Origin: Humulus lupulus
Taxonomy: Eukaryota > Streptophyta > Magnoliopsida > Rosales > Cannabaceae
Direction of reading: 5' to 3'
Length of the DNA stretch: 64,000 nucleotides
Assembly: GCF_963169125.1 (NCBI RefSeq)
Contig: NC_084794.1
Span: forward strand, 90,193,018 to 90,257,017
The notes beneath the pieces were generated by a model. That model did no database searches and was not told the origin of the DNA. It worked only from the letters and a program-made list of their open reading frames with translations. Numbering within the stretch: position 1 is the stretch's first letter; each line of letters starts with the position of its first letter. The position numbers were made by a program, and so were the translations under genes. Below, piece after piece: positions 1 through 10,102 of this stretch.

Positions 1-872
1 CTCCTTTCAGCAATTCCATTCTGTTGGGGTGTTCCTGGCATTGTATATCTTGCATCAATGCCACATTCCTGTAAGTACCTAGAGAAAGGCCCGGGGTTCC
101 TTCCACTTTCATCATAACGTCCATAATACTCTCCACCTCTATCAGAATTAACTGCCTTGATCTTCTTCCCCTTTTGAAGCTCAACTTTCGTCTTAAAAAT
201 CTTAAACGCATCTAAAGATTAAGATTTTTCACGAATGAGCTCAACATGGCCATACCGGGAAAAGTCATCAATGAAGATGATAAAGTATTTATAACCACCC
301 ATAGCAGGCGGAACAAAAGGCCCACAAATATCAGTATGGATCAACTCCAACAATCGTGTGCACCTATCTGTTTTACTTTTTCTAACCTTGGTCGTTAACT
401 TTCCTTTAATACAATCAACACAGGCAGTAAAATCTGAAAAATCTAGATCTTGAAGAACCCCATCTTTCACCAACCTTTGCATTCTATCTTTAGAGATATG
501 GCCTAAACGTTTGTGCCACAACATAGAAGATTTAAAATCTAACCTTGCACGTTTAGAACCAACAACAGTATTAAGAGAAGTAGAAACAATAGGAGTAACA
601 TCATGCAAAACAAGTTTATATAAGTTTCCACATAAAATTCCATTGCCAACCAAAAGAGAGTCACGATACAAATTAAGTTTTCCAGTTCCAAAATGAAGAC
701 TATAACCCATTCTATCCAGAATAGATACAGAAATCAAATTCCTCCTAATACAGGGTATGTAAGCAACATCCTGTAATTCCAAGAAGTGTCCTGTATTCAA
801 TTGTAATCTGACTGTCCCCAAAAATTCAACTTTGACTTTTGTATCGTCTCCCATGTACACATGCTGCTCCAA
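1..872 (-). pseudogene. pol: Copia protease/GAG-pre-integrase/integrase fragment
   Basis: From 872 downward the frame encodes the protease remainder, the GAG-pre-integrase segment (LWHKRLGHISKDRM, zinc-binding H and CVDCIKGK), then the integrase core start (IHTDICGPF, FIIFIDDFSRYGHV). A TAA at 219-221 interrupts the frame. Beyond it the integrase reading continues to the window edge through SDRGGEYYG and the PQQNGIAER glutamate motif, so D, D and E of the catalytic triad are recognisable. The upstream join to gag needs a frame change. Defective copy; reverse transcriptase lies off-window. Confidence 0.85.
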
Positions 873-881
873 ACTACTCGG

Positions 882-1901
882 TCATCTTCGACTTGTCACT
901 GCCTGCAAGGAATTTGTAACATGAATTGTGGCTCCAGTATCCAACCACCAAGAATTTGAGGGCACATCAATAATATTAGACTCTAAAAAAACCATCACAT
1001 GATAATTACCTTTGTTTTCTACGTGAGCTTTGAGCTTTCGACAATCAGCTTTCTTGTGCCCAAAGTTTTGACAAAAGTTGCATTTTCCTTTGAAAAACTC
1101 ATTCTTATGACCAGTAGAAGATGAGACTGACTGTCCACTCCCTTTGGAACTAACTGTTTTCTTCTTATGATGCTTTTGGTCACTAGAGTTACTAGGGGTG
1201 AACTTTCTCTTGTGAGAATTATTGGGATTTGTCACCATGGAGATACTTCTTGCCCTACCTTTTCTCATGTCCTCCTCTTCCTTGGCAAGAATAGCAGACA
1301 TCTCCCCAACAATCCACTGCTCTTTCTGAGCATTATAGCTTGATCTGATCGCATCAAACTGAGATGGAATGTTCTCCATCACCAACCACACCATGTAATC
1401 CTCACCAAGGTCCATATCCATGGCCTTAAGTTTATGATAGTGGCCCATGAGCTTGTCAATGTGAGCCCTAATGTCACCTGAACCATCATAAATAGTGTGA
1501 TGTAGCATGTTCAAGTGTTCATTCTTCTCATTCTTTGAGAATTTCTTATACTTTTCCTTAATGGCAGCAAGAAAATCCTTTGCATTTTCAGACTTGGGAA
1601 TACTATCACGAATGGATTCGTCCATGTGATATCTCATAAGCATCAAGCAACAACGATTGGAGTGTTCCCAGTCCTCGTAAGATTTCTTATCCTTCTCAGT
1701 AGCATCATCAGCAGGCTTAGATGGTTCATCAATTCTCAAGGCCAAGTCCATTTTCATGAAGGTCAAGTTCATCGTGATATTTTCAATCCACTGCTTGTGG
1801 TTGGTTGCATTCAGCATCAAGACGGCAGGAGATCTAGGAATGCTTACAGCTGAATGAGAAACAAGAGCAATAACTATTAAATACATGTTATGATAAACCA
1901 T
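882..1901 (-). CDS. gag: Copia gag with zinc knuckle and start of protease
   Basis: The 339-codon frame encodes the retrotransposon capsid/nucleocapsid protein that packages element RNA. Residues about 30-215 match the plant Copia gag pattern (NHKQWIENITMNL, EHLNMLHHTIYDG, LVMENIPSQFD). A CX2CX4HX4C knuckle, CNFCQNFGHKKADC, lies near residue 275, and a Copia protease motif, WWLDTGATIHVTNS, near residue 320. The first roughly 25 residues are hydrophobic and unlike usual Copia N-termini, so the true start may be internal or follow an intron. The frame ends early where protease should continue into the ORF at 219-872: a frameshift near 880. Confidence 0.88.
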   Translation of the reverse strand: MVYHNMYLIVIALVSHSAVSIPRSPAVLMLNATNHKQWIENITMNLTFMKMDLALRIDEPSKPADDATEKDKKSYEDWEHSNRCCLMLMRYHMDESIRDSIPKSENAKDFLAAIKEKYKKFSKNEKNEHLNMLHHTIYDGSGDIRAHIDKLMGHYHKLKAMDMDLGEDYMVWLVMENIPSQFDAIRSSYNAQKEQWIVGEMSAILAKEEEDMRKGRARSISMVTNPNNSHKRKFTPSNSSDQKHHKKKTVSSKGSGQSVSSSTGHKNEFFKGKCNFCQNFGHKKADCRKLKAHVENKGNYHVMVFLESNIIDVPSNSWWLDTGATIHVTNSLQAVTSRR

Positions 1902-3029
1902 GTCATTTGTGCTCTTTTCTCATCAATATATGATCGCAAAATAACAAATGATCATTATGTATGCTAGAGTTCTTAGAAAAACACACAAAATAGAACTCAT
2001 ACACAGGTAAGAACAATCTATTAAACATTATAATCAAATACATTAATTTACTATCGAAAGGATAGATAAATTGTGATTCATAATGTTTAATAAATTTTCT
2101 TCACCATATTAAGCATCCTTACCAAGCAATTATTATTGATAGGATAATTAATTACTTATATAGATCTTAATGTAATTTTGGAGGAAAAAACACAAAATTT
2201 AAATAAATAATTATTTAAATGATCCTCTTCACCAGACAATTTACATGTTTATTCTTACGATAGGCAAGAAAATAAACAATAATTGTTGATAATATATAAT
2301 TAGATTTATGCTACAAAAGATTAAATATAAATACATTTATGAAACCAAATTCATGAATTAATCTTGTGCATAAACATATACAAAATATGGTATTAAAAAA
2401 TGAGTGAAAATGGTAAAAATTGGCCCAAACGCGACCACACACGCGCCCCCACGTGCCCAAAATGGTGTCTGGTTTTTTTTTTTTTTTTTTTAAGGCCGTA
2501 CGACATGTAGTTTTTGGAAAACGACATGTAGTTTTTTGAAAAACGACATGTCGTTTTATAGCCAAAACGACGCATCTTTCTCTTAAACGACATGTCATTT
2601 TTGCCTGATAGAGGCAAAACGACGTGTCGTTTTTCGTCGTCCTTGACCTCTGAAAAATGGGCATCCGGGTTCGGCCCGCGGGTCAGACCCGACTGGAACC
2701 AACGTCTCCGGCCACCAAATCCGACTCCGTTTGAGGGGTTTTGTTCCATTTTTAACCCTTTATCAATTTCCAACATCCATTTAACTCAAAAAACACTAAA
2801 TAATGGCCAAAAATTATGAACCCGAAATGGATTTTCCTCCATTAATGTGTTTCAAGAAAGCTTGGTATTTAATAGTAATGGCATAGAAACAATCATCCCA
2901 AAATAAAGATTAACCCATCCATAAACATAAATCTAATGTTATCATGATTTCGAAAATTTTGAGAAAAAAATCATATTTTGAAAGAATGGGTTTTTTGTCT
3001 AAAATCAAGCCCTAAAACTCAAATAACCT
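1902..3029 (-). other. Leader of Copia-1
   Basis: Untranslated sequence between primer-binding site and gag. It is AT-rich except for 2400-2720, which holds a 19-base T run (2473-2491) and an array of ACGACATGTCGT-like palindromes (2500-2640). Short ORFs across 2311-2819 only read the repeat in different frames. A pyrimidine-rich tract ending CAG on the minus strand at 1850-1852, just before the gag homology, could be a 3' splice site. Confidence 0.6.
2500..2640. repeat. Array of AAACGACATGTCGTTT-like palindromes
   Basis: Five to six irregular copies of a word close to ACGACATGTCGT occur within about 140 bp, spaced about 20-30 bp. Some copies are perfect palindromes (ACGACATGTCGT), others have one arm altered (ACGACATGTAG, ACGACGTGTCGT). 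It stands out from the surrounding AT-rich leader. Function unknown. Confidence 0.8.
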
Positions 3030-3044
3030 GGCTCTGATACCAAT
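3030..3044 (-). other. Primer-binding site of Copia-1 (initiator tRNA-Met type)
   Basis: Read on the minus strand this is ATTGGTATCAGAGCC, beginning immediately at the LTR end. It is the standard plant Copia site complementary to the 3' end of initiator tRNA-Met. Confidence 0.9.
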
Positions 3045-3568
3045 TGTTATGTTGTAAACAATATTATGAGCATTAAATCCATAAATCAGATTCAAAACAA
3101 CATTATATGCTCATGCAACAATCCAAGAACACATTTTATTTAGAGCATTGATTTAAATATATAGAGATAAAACATACCTGACATTGAGTCTCCAATGTTC
3201 ATCTTTGAATCTCTCACAATCTACACAAACAAAATTAGAAAATCGCAATACAAGAGAGAATTTATGGAGAGCAACCCTTACCAAAACCACATACTTATTT
3301 TCACCCAACAACATATATGTTATATATATATATATGTTTCGTATGCCTTCTTACCCTAATGGATATATTGGGCCTATTGGGCTTATATTATTAGATATGG
3401 TGCACTATGGTTCAATGGACCAACCTATAGTTATTAGGGTGCTACCATGTGCCTCTAATGCAATTAGTAAGTGTAAACCATCTCATTATGATTATTGGTA
3501 ATTAGTAGGTATTTTAGTTATTGATTGTGATTATGGAATAATGTCTATGATTATATTAGTCCATAACA
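3045..3568 (-). repeat. 5' LTR of Copia-1
   Basis: The 524-bp block starts TGTTATG and ends CCATAACA on the plus strand, giving the short terminal inverted repeat and TG...CA ends of a plant LTR. It lies directly against a primer-binding site. A (TA)n run occurs near 3317-3332. The partner LTR is outside the window. Confidence 0.85.
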
Positions 3569-5026
3569 ATAATTCTAAGAGTTTATTCTTTTGGATTGTT
3601 ATGCTAACATGAAACCTCATAGATTAGCATAGTATTCTCTTATGATTAATAATGACTTGGGGTTCATCATGTATAACTTGTATTTGTACTTTTAAATTGT
3701 AGAATAAGAAAATAAAAGTTAAAAAAAATTAGTTAATGTTTGGATAGGATATATTTTAATAAAGGTTATTAAATGAAAAAAAATATGTTTTAATGTATTT
3801 TTTATTTTAATTAAATAGAACAAGAATAATATAAAATAAAAATTATGATTATATATGGTAGGTTTTTATCTTGAAATTATTATACTTGCTTAGGATTTTT
3901 TAATTGTAAAATTTTCTTTTGAAGTACTATAATTATAAATTTTTGTAAAAATAATTGTTAGATGATATTTTGTTTATTTTGTGATGAATTACTTATGCTG
4001 CCCGTCATATTTTGAGTCGCTCCTCAAATATTTGTTTACCTACCTCATTGTCATTGAATATATTTTTTATATTAATATTAATACAACGAGATAAAATATA
4101 TTACCGAGGAAGATATAGTAACTCAAATTATGGTAATTAATCACGTTAAAAAATATATAAACAAATGAAGCACAATAGAAAGAATTTTTTTACAAGGGAT
4201 TATATATTTTTTAACTTTATGTTTTGTCTCATTACTTGTGTAGTGTCTGTATTTTGACAAATTATTTTTTAGACATTTATAAAATAATTCAAATAAACTC
4301 ATAAATCCTATTTTGATTAAAGGTTTTTGAACTAAAATCACAAATAATTCACTAAACTAATAATTTAGAACAAAAGCACAACTATTCTGTCTAACAATAG
4401 TATTGTTATATTCAATTTTTTGTTCATCAAAATCAAGTTTAGGAGTCTATTTGAACTATTTTATAAAACAAAGAGTCCAAAAAATAATTTTTTAAAATAA
4501 AAAATTCAAACAAGTAATAAGACAAAATACGGAGTCCAAAAAAATATAAATTCTTTTTTTTAAAGATGCTAATACTTCAATGAGTATTTTGTAGGAGTTA
4601 GAGAATGAAGTATTAATATTGTATATTAATGGCAGTATTGTTTTTTAGTAATGCCGTTTACACATATCGAGGGTAATGGGGCTAGCTTTGATCAATTTTG
4701 TAATAATGGAGTTATTGGAGAGAAATTTGAATCACACGGGGTATTTGATAACTCATGTGTTCATATGTTGAAATGGTCTTTTGAATGGTGTTTTAACCTT
4801 ATGTTTTGTCTCATTATTTATGTTAATAGTCATATTTTAGTATTTGATTTGTTAACTTAAAATGGAATATACTTCCAATAAAATTATAATTACATTATTT
4901 AATGGAAACAAGTTAACAATCCTACAACACTGGAAATCCCATTTTCATTCCTAGAGTAAATTTAAAAATGATTTGAAATACCAATTGTACCCTTTTACTC
5001 TTCTTCCCAAAATTAAAGTTTCAAAT
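3569..5026. other. AT-rich sequence, nothing recognised
   Basis: About 1.46 kb between Copia-1 and LTR E. It has many A/T runs, stops in all frames, and only short ORFs (such as 4651-4860) with no recognisable motif. No terminal repeats, tRNA-like folds or splice-linked frames seen. Confidence 0.5.
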
Positions 5027-6707
5027 TGTAACGCTATGAATAACCAAAGTGTTACACTGTGTGTTTATAAATGTGCAAGACTTGCTAATCAAGTCATTTA
5101 ATTAAAAATGTGACACTAAACCATAATCGAACTAGGGTTAAAAGATTTTGGTCATAAAAGATAAATTTCATTTAAACAAGTGTTTGATACACGGGATCCC
5201 AAAAATAAACATGGTTAAAGAGCAGTTTACAAAATTTCAAAGGTTATATACAACCACAAGCCACTTTAATGGCAAAATAGTTATTTAGGGTCTTCCGTCC
5301 CTGTATCATCCCCCGGCCGTGACGGTTGAGCAGCCGACTATGTACATTCTACCCCGAGAGCTCTCCAAATCAGGGTTGGTCCAGCTTACCCTTTCCTTTA
5401 CATGCACCACATAGCACCCGTGAGCCAAGGCCCAGCAAGAAAACCATATACAGAGCATAACCAATAACAGTAATTAATCAATTCAGAAATCATTAATCAG
5501 ATACTCAGTAGATCACATTGTTCACATAATCAGTGATATCAGTCAACAAACCAGCAATCTATCATATAGATAATTAACATGCCACAATTATCAAATTAAC
5601 AACAGTAAACATATCATACAATATCCAGGGTAAGCGCCCTTAGGCCGCACCCTCTGTTTATCCCACTGACTCCGGCTCACTTAGGCCGAGCTCAGTGATT
5701 ATGTAATTAGTCTCAGCTACCAGTGGCCGAGCTGCATCCTATGCGCAAATATTAATTCCGGCACTCTTAGGTTGTTTATTTCATGCTCACATGGCATAAT
5801 ACCATCATACAACATTGCATACAAGTATAGGGAATCCTTAGTCCCAACATAGCCACAAAACCAGGTGCAGTTTTCTTACCTTTGATTCCGAGCGGAGAAG
5901 GTGAATTGGTTCCGAGCACGATCCTTAACCTCGAGCCTCGGTGACAAACATAGTCACAAGAGTCATTGCTATCTATCAACTTCCAATCAGAAATAAAATA
6001 CCTAGGGAACAAAACTAGCCTCCGGGACCCCAATTTCTACTAAACCGGGTAGTAGAAATTGTCCCGAGCCCCTAGGTTCGAACCCCCGAGCTCTAACAAC
6101 ACTAAGAACTCCACTCAGCTTAAAACTCCCAGGCAGGTCACGACTTGCCCCAAGTCAGAGAGTAAGCTCTCACGCCACAGGGGAGGCAGGTCGCGACTTG
6201 GCCAAGCAAGTCGCGGCGCACCCCCAAGTCAGAGAGCTCCCTCGGCCAAAAGGGAGACACGCGCCGCGGCTCCCCCAGGCTGGGTCGCGGTGCGCCCTGC
6301 GAACCCAGAGAAAACTCAAACAACCCAGAATTTTACCCAACATCTTTCCCTATTTCAATCATCAATCAAGATATGAATTTAAAGAATAAACCACCTATCT
6401 TAATCCTCAAAACCTTAGCAATAAACTTGAAGTCACCAATCAAATCCATCAACTATTAACATTCCATGAACTTGGTCAAATTCCATCATCCAATTCAAGT
6501 TCAAGAATCCAAACTTACCTAGACAACCCAACAGAAAATCAGAATTGAAAGCCTAAATTATTTCCTCAATATAGCAGTTTCCTCCTCTTAACTTCCAGCT
6601 CCAACTCCCAGCTAAATTCCTTCCCAATTCCTTCTGTTTTCTTCAAAGATTTCTCTAGCTCAAGCCTAGTTTAAGCACCCATTTGATCCTAAGCTTCAAT
6701 ATCCAAT

Positions 6708-6741
<34 letters not shown>

Positions 6742-6765
6742 ATCGTGAGGGTGAGAGAGAGAGAG
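5027..6765 (-). repeat. LTR E, outer part (chromovirus LTR, minus orientation)
   Basis: Starts TGTAACGCTATGAATAACC and shares with LTR F, and in reverse complement with I and D, the conserved block around 5401-5450 (tgcaccacatagcacccgtgagccaagg). That block lies near the inner end of D's complete LTR, so E is minus-oriented. A GC-rich core at 6125-6310 repeats words built on GTCGCGAC. LTR F interrupts it at 6766 and it resumes at 9135. No internal coding region of its element is present. Confidence 0.75.
6709..6739. repeat. (AG)n microsatellite inside LTR E
   Basis: About 15 AG units, followed by a further GAGAG stretch at 6753-6765 into which solo LTR F inserted. Confidence 0.95.
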
Positions 6766-9134
6766 TGTAACGCCCTGGATAGCCAAGACCGTTACACTGG
6801 GTGTTTATAAAGGTGCAAGACTTGCTAATCAAGTCATTTAATCAAAACGTGTTACTGACACTATAGTTGAGCTAGGGTTAAAATATTTTGGTCTCAAAAG
6901 CTGCATTTCTTATAAATAAACATTTTTTTATTTACATAGGATCCCAAAAGTAATAAGTTAAAGACTGTTTACAAACGATTCAAGATCTAGATACAATGGT
7001 TAGCCACTCTAAGGGAAAACAGACGGTTAAACATTTTTCGTCCTGTTCCACTCCTTGGCTGTGGCGGCCGAACAACTGACTATGTACATTAAACCCCGCA
7101 TCTCTCCATCTCAGGATTGGTCCAACTTGCCTTTGCCTTTACCTGCACCATGTAGCACTCGTGAGCCAAGGCTCAGCAAGAAAACACAATAATAAGCACA
7201 ATCAATCAACAGACAATCATATATCTCATATTGCATAAGCATGTTCTCAACAGTTTAAGCATCCATGATAATCAAGTATTCAACATACCAAGCATGTCAT
7301 TTCATATCAATAATCAATTCACAAATGATAACTAGGGTTAGCACCCTTAGGTCGCACCCTCTGTTTATCCCACTGACTCCGACCCGCTTAAACCGAGCTC
7401 AGTGAATATTAAGCTGTCCTCGGCTACCAGTGGCCGAGCCGCGCCCTATGCGCAAGTATAATTTACGGCACCCTTAGGCCGATTATCACATGTCCCATGG
7501 AGTAATACCATCTATGACATTATACAGTTATCGAGAGCACTTAGTCCCATCACAAACACATAACCGGGTGCAGCTTTCTTACCTTTAACTTTGCTAGCTT
7601 TGATCAATTGATCCTCAAGCACAATCCCTCTCGAGCCCTAGTGCACACCTAGTCACAACCATAAATCAAAATCATCACCAAACCTCAAGTCCAAAACCTA
7701 GCCTCGGGATCAATCCCGAGCCCTTGGGAAGCTCTAATTCCACCAAACGGGGTGGTGGAATCAAACCCCGAACCCCCGGGAAAAAACCCTTGAAAATAAC
7801 CCAAAAACCCATTTATGGAAACAAGGTAGCGCTACAGCGCTACAAACAGAGCCCAAAAACTACCCAGAGCACTTAGCCTAGCGCTACAGTGCCCAAAGGC
7901 TAGCGCTGTAGCGCTAGTCACAGAACAGCAACCCTGCATTTTCCCTCCTTCGATTTCTCCCGAGCCAAACCTTACCAAAACTTTTCCAACCTTCAACCAA
8001 ACTTAAAAAAAAGCTTATCAACATGTCTAGCTCATCCCAAATGACCCAACCACATAAAACTTAAGCACATGCACTCCAAATCCCAAAATTCATCATGGCT
8101 GGACCTCAAACTCAGAAACTCAGCAAAACAACTAAAATCTCAGGATTTCAAATGAGCAAGTTCAAAGTTTCTTACCTTTAGTTGGAAAATTCGATGTTAG
8201 GATATCCTCTACACTTCCTTGGCTTCCTCCTCCTCAAACCCTTAGCTTTAATTCCCTAGAATCCCCATCAAATTCAGCTTAGAAATCTTAGTTCAACATC
8301 AAAACTAGAAACTGAAGAAAACCTTGAAAACTTACCTCAAATGGATGAGTAACCTCTGCTAACCCTCAAGCTTAACCCAGGAACCCAATTTCTAAGCTTG
8401 ACCTAGCACTCCTCTGAACCTCAGCTCCAAAATACCCCAAGAAATGGTGAAGAAATCCCAAACCGAGAGAGAGAAATAATAGTCTTCTACTTCTTTTTCC
8501 TTCCTTCCTTTCTTTTCTTCAGTCTTCTATTTCTTTCTACACATCCCACTAAAGCATAAAACAGCAGTTCTACTTATCCCAGCTTTTGACTCAAATGACC
8601 AAAATACCCTCCCTTTATTCCTAAACCTTTAAGTCAATCTAGGGGCATTTTGGTCAGTACACCCAATTCCTGCTAATTCCTCGAATTCCTCTAACATTTA
8701 CCACTTACTTCTCGACACCTAAATAATCATCAATTATATTCCTCAATGTCAAAATTGACCCCAATATATTTTCTAAAGTCCCAGAAATACCCCCAGGCTC
8801 ACCCCAAGCCAGGTATAGATCCCCGCCATGACTTTTTCGCTGAACCGTTCACTAGGATCGTCTCGAGTCATAGATTACAAATATATCATAATGTGGTCTT
8901 GGAAATTTATCACGTATATATACAGTTATGCCCTCAATGGGCCAAAATTACGATTATGCCCTTCTAACCTAATCAGGGCCTACATGCATACTAATACACA
9001 TAGTCATGCATCACAGATATTCAAATTGTCATATAACATGCTTTTAAATCATTAAATCACATATAATCCAATTATGCCCTCCTGACACACTAATCAAGGC
9101 CCTAAAGCCTTATTAGTAAATTTGGGTCATTACA
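6766..9134 (-). repeat. Solo LTR F (chromovirus type, minus orientation)
   Basis: A 2,369-bp unit starting TGTAACGCCCTGGATAGCC and ending GGGTCATTACA. It is flanked by GAGAG at 6761-6765 and 9135-9139, consistent with a target duplication though inside a GA repeat. No internal region or second LTR adjoins it, so it is a solo LTR left by LTR-LTR recombination. Internally it carries the TGCACCATGTAGCACTCG block (7145-7165) and, at 7827-7917, a GC-rich phrase built on TAGCGCTACAGCGCTAC. Its 3' portion resembles the start of LTR I in reverse complement. Confidence 0.85.
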
Positions 9135-9272
9135 GAGAGAGAGATTTCTGTGATTTTTCCTTCTTCAGCAGTTCCCTCATCCTTCTCCTTTATTCTAAGG
9201 AAAAATTGAATATATCCTTAGTCTTACGAAATAACCTTTTTACCCTCCCAAAATAAAACTAACATATAACTT
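9135..9272 (-). repeat. LTR E, inner remnant
   Basis: Continues the pyrimidine-rich sequence of LTR E after solo LTR F until Tat element A starts at 9273. The remainder of E beyond A was not identified. Confidence 0.5.
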
Positions 9273-10047
9273 TGTACGCCCTGGTTTTCCCACGGGCTGA
9301 TTAGCAGGTCGAGCCTCGGACTAATCATGGTTTAGTCGGAGGACTCCCCCAGGCCGGAGATCCTGTTTCCAGATTGTACCTTCTTAGCTCGAGGGATCCT
9401 CAAAGGCTCGCCAAGGGCCCCCAAGACTGAAGGAAGGCATCAGAAGGCCTGAAGGCTGAAGGTCGGTTCAGGGAAGCAGCTCGTGGTACGAGCTGGCCAT
9501 GGATCTCTGACCCTTTGTAAAGTCAATACACGCAAGATAAACGTGCATATATCTGACATCACGTGTCCGATATCCCCCTGACTTCTCGGACACGCAGCAG
9601 GAACATGTGCATTCAGACACCTACGGCTGGGTTGGGCCGTGCGGCCCATTATCTCCTTACATACTGATTAGACCACACTTATGTGTCAGGTTTAGGAATT
9701 AATCATAATTGTCACAGAGTTGATATGACAAATGGTAAGGTCATGGGATGACCTCCCTACCAACTTCCAGGTGCCTTCTCCTATAAATATGGGGACCCTG
9801 GGAGTTGATAGGGGTTGGGAAAAATAGTCTCTGAAGAGCCATATACTTTGTAAACCAAATACCCAGAATATATGAATAATATTGACTAGTGGAGTAGAAG
9901 GATTTTAACCTTTGAACCACTTAAAAAACGTGTCTTGAGTCACCTAGTTCATTCTCTAAGATTTCATATCTGTGACGGTTCTACTTTCAGTACTAATCCC
10001 TTTCTCTTCTTCTCTTAATTACCTGTTGGCGAAGAACCGCGTCAACA
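9273..10047 (+). repeat. 5' LTR of Tat element A
   Basis: A 775-bp unit starting TGTACGCCCTGGTTTTCCC and ending GAACCGCGTCAACA, matching B's LTRs (34860-35637, 46350-47126) over its length. A likely promoter TATA box, TATAAATA, is at 9782-9789. Confidence 0.93.
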
Positions 10048-10049
10048 GC

Positions 10050-10069
10050 TTGGTGCTTTCATTGAGAGC
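10050..10069 (+). other. Primer-binding site of Tat element A
   Basis: TTGGTGCTTTCATTGAGAGC follows the LTR end by two bases. The same word follows the LTRs of B and C. I did not assign the tRNA. Confidence 0.75.
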
Positions 10070-10102
10070 AAGTTCGATTAGTACTACCACAAACATCCAA
10101 CT

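Larger units (their letters stand above)
1..3568 (-). mobile_element. Copia-1: 5' part of a Ty1/Copia LTR retrotransposon
   Basis: Minus-strand element entering from the left edge. In element orientation it shows a 5' LTR (3045-3568), a primer-binding site, a 1.1-kb leader, gag with a zinc knuckle and protease motif, then GAG-pre-integrase and the integrase start. Integrase before reverse transcriptase is the Copia gene order. Reverse transcriptase, RNase H and the 3' LTR lie outside the window, so the target duplication cannot be checked; the flank at 3569 reads ATAAT. A stop near 219 and a frame change near 880 make this copy defective. Confidence 0.93.

Noticed and set aside
4651..4860. 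69-residue ORF in the AT-rich intergenic stretch
   Set aside because: No motif, homology or regulatory context; short enough to occur by chance.
6059..6389. GC-rich ORFs of 60-105 residues
   Set aside because: They follow the GC-rich core of LTR E and have no protein motif; both strands are open because of base composition.
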